A DNA stretch of 64,000 nt from NCBI RefSeq assembly GCF_014287815.1, contig NZ_JACOOQ010000011.1, positions 1 to 64,000 on the forward strand. The letters run 5' to 3'. Source of the DNA: Clostridium lentum (GTDB lineage Bacteria > Bacillota > Clostridia > Clostridiales > Clostridiaceae). A program made the translations under genes and the position numbers. Below, piece after piece: positions 57,407 to 64,000 of this stretch (positions are counted from its first letter, which is position 1; each line of letters begins with the position of its first letter). The notes beneath the pieces are model-generated. The model was not told the DNA's origin and did no database searches. It saw nothing but the letters and a program-made list of their open reading frames with translations.

Positions 57407-57448
57407 AAAAAACACTAATTTAATTTAAATTAGTGTTTTTTTATTTTT
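57407..57448 (+). terminator. Terminator of the raiA RNA
   Basis: ACACTAATTTA pairs with TAAATTAGTGT, then TTTTTTATTTTTT. Confidence 0.93.
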
Positions 57449-57641
57449 TACTTAAAGTAGATAATATTTTGAAAATTAATGTAAAAGTCATTAAAAGGAT
57501 GTTGAAAAAAGAGTTTTAATTTTCTGAAAATTTAACATATGTTTATTGTAAGTCAAAGGGAATGGTGGTAAAATATAAATATGAAAGGTCATATTAATAT
57601 TTATATTAATATTTTGAGTAAAAACGAGAGGGGTTGACTTT

Positions 57642-58175
57642 ATGAAAGTAACAGTAATAGGTAAAAATATTAATGTAACACCAGCATTAAAAGAGATGGT
57701 TGAAAAGAAGATATCTAAATTAGATAGATATTTTAGTCCAGATATAGAAGCAAGAGCCACACTTACAGTGCAAAAAAACAATCAAATTTTTGAGGTTACT
57801 ATACCTTTTAATGGAGTTATCCTAAGATGTGAAGAAACTACTGAAGATATGTACAAATCAATAGATTTAGTAGAAGCAAAATTAGAAAGACAAATAAGAA
57901 AGCAAAGGACTAAGTTACAAAGAAGAAATAATGATTCTTTAAGATTTACTAATTTTGAGCCTTTAACAGTAGAAGAAAATGAAGAAAAAGATGGAGAAAT
58001 AGTTAAAGTAAAGAGATTTAATATAAAGCCAATGAGTCCAGAGGAAGCAATGCTACAGATGGAGTTAATTGAACATAACTTTTTTGTATACAGAGATGCT
58101 GATTCAAATAATGTAAATGTAATATATAAGAGAAAAGATGGAAATTATGGACTTTTAGAACCAGATTATAAATAA
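57642..58175 (+). CDS. hpf: Ribosome hibernation promoting factor, long form
   Basis: 177 residues. An N-terminal RaiA/S30AE domain (MKVTVIGKNINVTPALKEMVEKKISKLDRYF, about 1-100) is joined by a charged linker to the C-terminal dimerisation domain (about 120-177, FNIKPMSPEEAMLQMELIEHNFFVYRDADS). Long HPF pairs 70S ribosomes into inactive 100S dimers. It is the gene after which the raiA RNA is named. The start is preceded by AGAGGGGTTGAC. Terminator follows. Confidence 0.96.
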   Translation: MKVTVIGKNINVTPALKEMVEKKISKLDRYFSPDIEARATLTVQKNNQIFEVTIPFNGVILRCEETTEDMYKSIDLVEAKLERQIRKQRTKLQRRNNDSLRFTNFEPLTVEENEEKDGEIVKVKRFNIKPMSPEEAMLQMELIEHNFFVYRDADSNNVNVIYKRKDGNYGLLEPDYK

Positions 58176-58182
58176 TATTATA

Positions 58183-58222
58183 GAAAAAGTCACCTATTTT
58201 AGAAGATAGGTGGCTTTTATTT
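58183..58222 (+). terminator. Terminator after hpf
   Basis: AAAGTCACCTAT pairs with ATAGGTGGCTTT (G-T pair) around about 8 bases, followed by TATTTTT. Confidence 0.88.
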
Positions 58223-58262
58223 TTGGAGAAAGCATATAGATTGAAAGACAGTAGTTTTATAG

Positions 58263-58292
58263 TTGAATTATAAATATGCTAAATGTTATAAT
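58263..58292 (+). promoter_or_regulatory. Promoter of secA
   Basis: TTGAAT (58263-58268), 18 bases, TATAAT (58287-58292), 58 bases before the ATG. Confidence 0.65.
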
Positions 58293-58350
58293 CTATAGAA
58301 AGAATATTAAAGAAAAAATCATTTGATATAGATGACGAAAGGATATACTT

Positions 58351-60861
58351 ATGGGATTTATAGAAAAACTATTTGGGACTTATAGCGAGAGAGAAGTTAA
58401 AAGACTTGGATCTGTAGTAGATAAAATACAATCATTAGATGAATCAATGCAAAAGTTAAGTGACGATGAGTTAAGAAATAAAACTACGGAATTTAAAGAT
58501 AGATTATCAAAAGGTGAAACTTTAGATGATATATTACCAGAAGCATTTGCAGTTTGTAGAGAAGCTTCATGGAGAGTTTTAGGAATAAAGCATTTTAGAG
58601 TTCAACTTATTGGAGGAATGGTAGTTCATCAAGGAAGAATAGCTGAAATGAGAACAGGGGAAGGTAAAACTTTTGTTGCATCTCTTCCAGCATATTTAAA
58701 TGCTTTAGCAGGAAAAGGTGTTCATGTAATCACAGTAAATGATTATTTAGCAAAAACTCAATCAGAATTAGTTGGAAAACTATATGGATTTTTAGGTTTA
58801 ACAACAGGATGTATAATTCATGGACTTACACCAGCTCAAAGAAGAGAAGCTTATAACTGTGATATAACATACGGAACAAATAATGAATTTGGATTTGATT
58901 ATCTAAGAGATAATATGGTTATATATAAAGAAGAAAGAGTTCAAAGAGAACTTAATTTTGCAATAGTAGATGAGGTTGACTCAATTTTAATAGATGAATC
59001 AAGAACTCCTCTTATAATATCAGGAATGGGAGATAAGTCTACCAAGTTTTATAATGTAGCAGACAATTTTGTTAAAAGTTTAATAGCAGATCAAGATTTC
59101 AATATTGATGAAAAAGCAAGTGCTGTTTTATTAACAGATAGTGGTATGGAAAAAGCAGAAAAATATTTTGGTATTGAAAATTATGCAGAAGCAGAACACT
59201 TAGAACTTCAACATTATGTAACTCAAGCATTAAAGGCAAATTATACAATGAGATTAGACAAAGATTATATTGTTAAAGATAATCAAGTAGTTATTATAGA
59301 TGAATTTACTGGAAGACTTATGGAAGGTAGAAGATATTCAGATGGGCTTCATCAAGCAATTGAAGCTAAAGAAGGAGTTAAGATTCAAAGAGAATCAAAA
59401 ACTCTTGCAACAATTACTTTCCAAAACTACTTTAGAATGTATAATAAGCTTTCAGGTATGACAGGTACAGCTTTAACAGAAGAAAATGAATTTAGAGAAA
59501 TTTATGGATTAGATGTTATAGTAATTCCAACAAATAAACCTATAGCAAGAATAGATAGACATGATATGATTTATAAAAATGCAAAAGGAAAATATAATGC
59601 AATAGTTGAAGAAGTTATAGAGGCTCATAGTAAAAATCAACCAGTATTAGTAGGTACAGCTAGTGTAGATAAGTCAGAATATATTTCATCTTTATTAAAG
59701 AAGAGGGGAATAAAACATCAAGTTCTTAATGCTAAATATCATGAACAGGAAGCTGAAATTATTTCTCATGCTGGAGAATTAGGTATGGTTACTATAGCAA
59801 CAAATATGGCTGGTAGAGGTACTGATATTAAGCTTGGAGAAGGTGTACTAGAAGTTGGTGGATTAAAAGTAATTGGTACTGAAAGACATGAATCAAGAAG
59901 AATTGACAATCAATTAAGAGGTAGAGCAGGACGTCAAGGAGATGTTGGTGAATCAGTATTCTATATTTCATTGGAAGATGATTTAATGAGAATATTTGGT
60001 TCAGAAAAAATTCAAGGTGTTATAGATAAATTAGGATTACAGGAAGATGAAGCTATAGAAAGTAAAATGGTTACTAAGGCTATCGAAAATGCTCAAAAGA
60101 AGGTTGAAGGAAATAATTTTGACATAAGAAAGAATTTATTAGGTTATGATGATGTAATGAATTTACAAAGAGAAGTTATTTACAAGCAAAGAGCTGAAGT
60201 TCTTGATGGAAAGAACTTAAAAGAGCAAATTGAAGGAATGATAGAGGAAGTAATAACATCTTCAGTTAACAGTCATTTAGTTGGTGAACATATAGATATT
60301 GAAGAGGATATAAAAGAGTTATTAAAATATCTTGAAGATATATGTTTCCCACATGGAACATTTACTGTAGATGAGTTAGCAGATTTATCTAATGAAGAAA
60401 TAATAAGTATATTAGTAGAAAAAGCAAGAAGTATCTATAGTGAAAGAGAAGAAGAGTTTGGTCAAGAGCAAATGAGAGAAATTGAAAGAGTAATTCTTTT
60501 AAGAGTTGTTGATCAAAAATGGATGGCACATATAGATAATATGGATCATTTAAAACAAGGAATGGGATTAAGAGCATACAAGCAACAAGATCCTATTCAA
60601 GCATACCAAATGGAAGGTAGTGCAATGTTTGATGAAATGATACAAGGAATTAAGATGGAAACTGTTAAATTACTATATCATGTAAGAGCAGAAAGACCAG
60701 TTGAAAGAGAAAAGGTTGCAGAAGAAACTGGTGCAAGTCATGGAAATGATAAGTCAGTGAAAAATGAGCCAGTAAAAAGTGAAAATAGAGTTGGCAGAAA
60801 TGATATGTGTCCATGTGGAAGCGGAAAGAAATATAAAAACTGCTGTGGTAGAGAAGCATAA
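58351..60861 (+). CDS. secA: Preprotein translocase ATPase SecA
   Basis: 836 residues, full length. Walker A in [11 protein letters not shown] (about 101-111), the preprotein cross-linking domain (about 220-370), [30 protein letters not shown] and the zinc C-terminus [14 protein letters not shown] (SecB- or ribosome-binding SEC-C motif). SecA drives protein export through SecYEG. It stands with its own promoter and precedes prfB, a common Firmicute order. Confidence 0.98.
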   Translation: MGFIEKLFGTYSEREVKRLGSVVDKIQSLDESMQKLSDDELRNKTTEFKDRLSKGETLDDILPEAFAVCREASWRVLGIKHFRVQLIGGMVVHQGRIAEMRTGEGKTFVASLPAYLNALAGKGVHVITVNDYLAKTQSELVGKLYGFLGLTTGCIIHGLTPAQRREAYNCDITYGTNNEFGFDYLRDNMVIYKEERVQRELNFAIVDEVDSILIDESRTPLIISGMGDKSTKFYNVADNFVKSLIADQDFNIDEKASAVLLTDSGMEKAEKYFGIENYAEAEHLELQHYVTQALKANYTMRLDKDYIVKDNQVVIIDEFTGRLMEGRRYSDGLHQAIEAKEGVKIQRESKTLATITFQNYFRMYNKLSGMTGTALTEENEFREIYGLDVIVIPTNKPIARIDRHDMIYKNAKGKYNAIVEEVIEAHSKNQPVLVGTASVDKSEYISSLLKKRGIKHQVLNAKYHEQEAEIISHAGELGMVTIATNMAGRGTDIKLGEGVLEVGGLKVIGTERHESRRIDNQLRGRAGRQGDVGESVFYISLEDDLMRIFGSEKIQGVIDKLGLQEDEAIESKMVTKAIENAQKKVEGNNFDIRKNLLGYDDVMNLQREVIYKQRAEVLDGKNLKEQIEGMIEEVITSSVNSHLVGEHIDIEEDIKELLKYLEDICFPHGTFTVDELADLSNEEIISILVEKARSIYSEREEEFGQEQMREIERVILLRVVDQKWMAHIDNMDHLKQGMGLRAYKQQDPIQAYQMEGSAMFDEMIQGIKMETVKLLYHVRAERPVEREKVAEETGASHGNDKSVKNEPVKSENRVGRNDMCPCGSGKKYKNCCGREA

Positions 60862-60947
60862 TTAGAAATATAAAACTATTGGTGGAAAGTGTCTTATTTT
60901 AATTAGGCATTTTTCACCTTGCTTATTTAAGGTAAGGAAGTGATACA

Positions 60948-62052
60948 ATGTTATTAAAGTTAGAACAAGAAGTTTCTAAACTAACAGGCTTAAAAAATAT
61001 ATTAAAGGAAATGGGGGCTTCACTTTGACAAAGGAGGCTTAGAAAAAAGGTTTCAAGAATTAGAGCTTCAAATGCAAGAAAATGGATTTTGGGATGATGT
61101 TAAAAGAGCAGAAGAAGTTACTAAAGAATGTAAGATAATAAAAGATAAAATAGAAAGATATGAAAACTTAGTAAGTAGAATTGATGATATAGAAGTATTG
61201 GCTGAATTAGCAGAAGAGGATGAAGATACTATAAATGAAGTTATAAAAGAAATAAGATCAATTGAAAAAGAAGTTGAAAATTATCGTGTAGAGCTTCTTT
61301 TATCAGGTGAATATGATAGAAATAATGCCATCTTAAACTTACATGCAGGTGTTGGTGGCTCAGATGCTAATGATTGGACTGAAATGCTTCTTAGAATGTA
61401 TACAAGATGGTGTGATAAGAAGGGATATAAAGTTGAAACTTTAGATCTTTTAGAAGGTGATGAAGCTGGTATTAAAAGTGTAACTTTAAAAGTAAAAGGT
61501 GAATTTGCTTATGGTTATTTAAAGGCTGAAAAAGGAGTCCATAGATTGGTAAGAATTTCACCATTTAATGCCAATGGAAAAAGGCGGACTTCTTTTGCTT
61601 CAGTAGAAGTTCTTCCAGAATTAACTAAGGATCAAGATATTGATATAAGACCAGAGGATTTAAAGATAGATACCTATAGAGCCAGTGGAGCAGGTGGTCA
61701 GCACGTTAATAAGACGGAATCAGCTATTAGAATAACTCACTTACCAACAGGTATTGTGGTGCAATGTCAAAATGAGAGAAGTCAATTTGCCAATAAAGAT
61801 ACTGCAATGGCAATGCTTAAGTCAAAGCTTATTGAATTAAAAGAAAGAGCTCATAAAGAAAAAATCGAAGATTTAACAGGTGAGCTTAAAGATATGGGAT
61901 GGGGAAGTCAGATAAGATCATATGTATTCCATCCATACAATATGGTGAAGGATCACAGAACAAATGAAGAAACATCTAATTTAAATGCTGTGATGAATGG
62001 AGAAATCGACCAATTTATCATAAGCTACTTAAAGCAAGAAGCTAAAAAGTAA
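60948..62052 (+). CDS. prfB: Peptide chain release factor 2, programmed +1 frameshift
   Basis: Read from ATG at 60948, the first frame runs 26 codons to CTT TGA C at 61023-61029. Skipping the T at 61026 joins it to the frame that ends at 62052, giving 367 residues. An internal GGGGG at 61013-61017, 5 bases before CTT, acts as the stimulatory site. The UGA is the stop RF2 itself reads, so low RF2 favours frameshifting. The catalytic GGQ is at 249-251 (SGAGGQHVNKTESAIRITH). The ribosome site before 60948 is AAGGAAGTG. Confidence 0.96.
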
Positions 62053-62172
62053 TTATGGATGATGAATTATGAATGATGAATAAAGGATGAAACTCAAAGA
62101 GTTTCTATATTTAAATTTTTTAAACTCCCTATAGGAGTTTATACCATAATTCATAATTCATCACTCATAATT
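62051..62172. repeat. MITE-like palindromic element after prfB
   Basis: The left arm 62051-62079 and the right arm 62144-62172 are inverted with 25 of 29 matches, built on an AATTATGAATGATGAA-type motif. Inside are two small hairpins: AAACTC/GAGTTT (62090-62104) and AAACTCC/GGAGTTT (62122-62140). The element starts on the last bases of prfB. No ORF is present. Confidence 0.65.
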
Positions 62173-62180
62173 CATAATTT

Positions 62181-62202
62181 AAAAAAGCTATTTAGCTTTT
62201 TT
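62181..62202. terminator. Bidirectional terminator, prfB / M28 peptidase
   Basis: AAAAAAGCTA and TAGCTTTTTT pair around two bases, with T-runs on both strands; the stem overlaps the end of the M28 gene. Confidence 0.88.
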
Positions 62203-63540
62203 AAAAGGTTTTGTATTTAGTATGCCAATGATAATAAGTGCTAAAAGTATAATTAATAATAAATTAATAGATTTTCTACTATATATAAAGGTTGTTACAG
62301 TACTGTAGCAATCTTTTTTAATTTCTTTATTAACTACTTTATATACTGTATTTATGGCATCAGTATCAATATAGTCTACAGTATCAGTTGGTGTATGAAT
62401 ATGTGACGTATCACTATGGCAAATGGTTAATGCATCAATGCCTAATTCATTAAAGCTTGCATGATCGCTAGAATTTTCGTATTCCACTAGATATTCTATA
62501 GAGTCATTTGAACAGATATTAGAAAGTGAATTTAAGATGTTAGAAGAATTACCTTTGAAGGCTACTCCTTGAATAAAGGTAATGGGACAATCTTTTGCAC
62601 CTATCATGTCAAAATTAATAACTTTTGAATTTTTAATATCAAAGTAATTGTTCTCAGCAAAAAAGTTAGACCCTTTAAGTCCAAGTTCTTCAGCATTTAA
62701 AGCAACAAAAATTATGGAGCGTTTAGGTTTGCCAAAGGTGGATAAGGTATTGGCAAGTTCCAATAAAAATGAAGTACCAGAAGCATTGTCTAAAGCACCG
62801 TAATAAATATTATTTTGTGAATCACTACCGAGATGATCAAAGTGTGCAGTAAGGATTAATGGTGCTAGTGATTGATCTGAACCTTCAATAATTCCTTGAA
62901 TGTTAACTAAATTTTTGTCTGCATTTTTAAAAGGAATATAAGTAGTTAAGGTTTTACCATTCTTTAAGGCATCAATTATTTTATTATAGCCTTTAGAAGA
63001 TAGAGCAATTACTAAATCAAAACGTAGTTCACACATAAAAGAACTTCTAAATGATAAATCATCATTTTGACTTAGATAAAATAATAGAGTTCCTTCATCA
63101 TTAGATACCTCAATAGAGGTAGAAAAAATATTTATCTTATCTTTATTAGAAAAAGTAAAGGAATTAGCATTGAAATTAATCATATCCTCCTTATAGTCTT
63201 CGCCATATTTTAAATATTCACTTCCATTATCATCAAAAATTTTAAAATAAACTGTTTCATCAGTTTTTACTGGGCAAGTTGTAATAAATTCTTCAATATA
63301 AGTATTCTTATAGGGGCTTAATTTTAAATCTTTAAATTTATTTTTTATTATTTCCCCAGCTAAAAGATTTTCATCACTACCAGAACGTCTTCCTTCAAAG
63401 GATGAGGAAGATAGATATTTTATATTTTTCACAACATTTTCGGCATTGAAATTATATATGTGATCATTTAAGGCAATACATGTGAACAAGCAAAGAATAG
63501 TAATCAATAAGGTTGAAAAATAAAAGATCTTTTTTTTCAT
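62188..63540 (-). CDS. Membrane-bound M28-family metallopeptidase
   Basis: 450 residues. N-terminal helix or signal anchor (about 5-25), an extracytoplasmic domain, and a C-terminal membrane helix (about 424-444, LLLIILLALIIIGIL). The zinc site is spelled out by HFDHLGSD (His, Asp), GALDNASG, NAEELGLKG (Glu), NFDMIG (Asp) and the C-terminal CHSDTSHIHTPTDT (His). M28 enzymes are amino- or carboxypeptidases. The substrate is unknown. The ribosome site GAGG lies in a hairpin that also looks like the terminator of the gene upstream. Confidence 0.88.
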   Translation of the reverse strand: MKKKIFYFSTLLITILCLFTCIALNDHIYNFNAENVVKNIKYLSSSSFEGRRSGSDENLLAGEIIKNKFKDLKLSPYKNTYIEEFITTCPVKTDETVYFKIFDDNGSEYLKYGEDYKEDMINFNANSFTFSNKDKINIFSTSIEVSNDEGTLLFYLSQNDDLSFRSSFMCELRFDLVIALSSKGYNKIIDALKNGKTLTTYIPFKNADKNLVNIQGIIEGSDQSLAPLILTAHFDHLGSDSQNNIYYGALDNASGTSFLLELANTLSTFGKPKRSIIFVALNAEELGLKGSNFFAENNYFDIKNSKVINFDMIGAKDCPITFIQGVAFKGNSSNILNSLSNICSNDSIEYLVEYENSSDHASFNELGIDALTICHSDTSHIHTPTDTVDYIDTDAINTVYKVVNKEIKKDCYSTVTTFIYSRKSINLLLIILLALIIIGILNTKPFKKAK

Positions 63541-63588
63541 AAAAAAATACCTCAGCTAATAATATATACTTAATATTATTAATTGAGG
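63541..63588 (-). terminator. Hairpin between the two minus-strand genes
   Basis: On the minus strand CCTCAATTAATAATAT pairs with ATATTATTAGCTGAGG (two mismatches), followed by TATTTTTTTATG. It reads as a terminator for the upstream gene, and its descending arm also contains the GAGG used to start the M28 gene. Confidence 0.6.
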
Positions 63589-63620
63589 CAGTGTAATATG
63601 AATACCATAATAAATATTTA

Positions 63621-63947
63621 TTATTTTGAATATACAATTTCTAAAAAACTATGAACTAAGGAAAATAAAAGACAGAGAAAAACAAAAAAGTTTATTTTAC
63701 CATTTATAACAGTAATAATGCCGCCGACAATAGCCAAAAGTATAATTATTATGCCAAGAAATTTATTAAATCCTGATCCTTCTAAGGCTTCCTTAATGGA
63801 AGTTAACAATATTATGATTAAGGAAAGGTATATAAATATATTTCTTAAAGTAACATTGAATTCAATAACATAGTATCTGTTTAAAATTAAAATAACAAGT
63901 AAAAGAATAAGCATTACATTAATAAATTTATTAAAGATAGAACGCAA
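63621..63947 (-). CDS. Small integral membrane protein, unknown
   Basis: 108 residues, almost wholly hydrophobic with four likely membrane helices (about 8-28, 33-50, 58-78, 83-103) and no conserved catalytic residue. It is not recognised. AGAGGTGA precedes the ATG. It lies upstream of the M28 gene on the same strand, with a terminator-like hairpin between them. Function is unknown. Confidence 0.6.
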   Translation of the reverse strand: MRSIFNKFINVMLILLLVILILNRYYVIEFNVTLRNIFIYLSLIIILLTSIKEALEGSGFNKFLGIIIILLAIVGGIITVINGKINFFVFLCLLFSLVHSFLEIVYSK

Positions 63948-64000
63948 AGAATCACCTCTTAATGGTAAAAAATTACAATTTAATTATAAATCCAATATAA

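Noticed and set aside
61072..62052. prfB called as a 326-residue gene starting at 61072
   Set aside because: The true gene starts at 60948 and is joined by the CTT-TGA-C frameshift, restoring the conserved N-terminus.

Overview
The window is low-GC, densely coded chromosomal DNA from an endospore-forming member of the Clostridia, most likely Clostridium sensu stricto. The evidence is an A/T-rich third-codon bias, a large set of sporulation genes (yabG, sipL-like, spoIIR, spoIID, spoIIQ-like, spoIIID, yyaC, three cotS-type genes), anaerobic carbon metabolism (thl thiolase behind a Rex-type operator) and a clostridial raiA RNA. There is no sign of prophage, a complete IS element or a CRISPR array.

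Layout. 1-240: the 3' end of a 23S rRNA gene, a tRNA-Asn and a terminator. 0.3-8.5 kb: the tldD/tldE protease pair, an FAD oxidoreductase, a RusA-like nuclease with a C-terminal zinc ribbon, tsaD, an alpha/beta-hydrolase-like protein lacking its nucleophile, and an HtrA protease. 8.5-14.9 kb: a spore-surface island of two GT4 glycosyltransferases on the minus strand interleaved with three CotS-family kinase-fold genes and one unrecognised gene on the plus strand. 14.9-24.5 kb: yabG, veg (tandem consensus promoters), a SipL-like LysM protein, cyanophycinase and cyanophycin synthetase, ispE, spoIIR, a DUF1934 gene, and a small gene whose only well-placed start is AUA. 24.6-37 kb: pyrG, rho, rpmE, tdk, a DUF1385-PrmC fusion, prfA, a membrane protein, tsaC/sua5, rpiB, upp, a dCMP deaminase gene and thl. 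37.5-44.2 kb: the complete F1Fo ATP synthase operon atpIBEFHAGDC. 44.3-50.5 kb: ywmB-like, murA, spoIID, spoIIQ-like, spoIIID, mbl and divergent yyaC, an order also known from Bacillus. 50.8-51.65 kb: nine tRNA genes in a 284-bp tandem repeat of Thr-Tyr-Val. 51.7-53.2 kb: a SAM-I riboswitch with a repeat element inside its P3 loop, then metK. 53.3-62 kb: recD2, a degenerate ComFA-like gene, comFC, raiA RNA, hpf, secA and prfB with a +1 programmed frameshift. 62.2-64 kb: an M28 peptidase and a small membrane protein on the minus strand.

How the genes fit together. Several blocks are functional units. PrmC methylates the GGQ glutamine of release factors, and prfA follows the prmC fusion directly. 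TsaC and TsaD both serve the t6A modification of tRNA. rpiB, upp, tdk, the dCMP deaminase and pyrG are nucleotide supply genes. The island at 8.5-15.9 kb probably acts in the mother cell late in sporulation: exact sigma-K-type promoter matches (AC-N17-CATAnnnTA) lie before the first cotS gene and before yabG. Cyanophycin metabolism sits between a spore-coat morphogenesis gene and spoIIR.

Most genes are well-known housekeeping or sporulation families. The parts least explained by known families are the glycosyltransferase/CotS island with its unrecognised 243-residue protein, the nucleophile-less hydrolase, the degenerate ComFA-like protein, the membrane-DUF1385-PrmC fusion with an in-frame internal start, the riboswitch carrying an insertion, and dispersed MITE-like palindromes. 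All calls come from reading the sequence; no database search was run.
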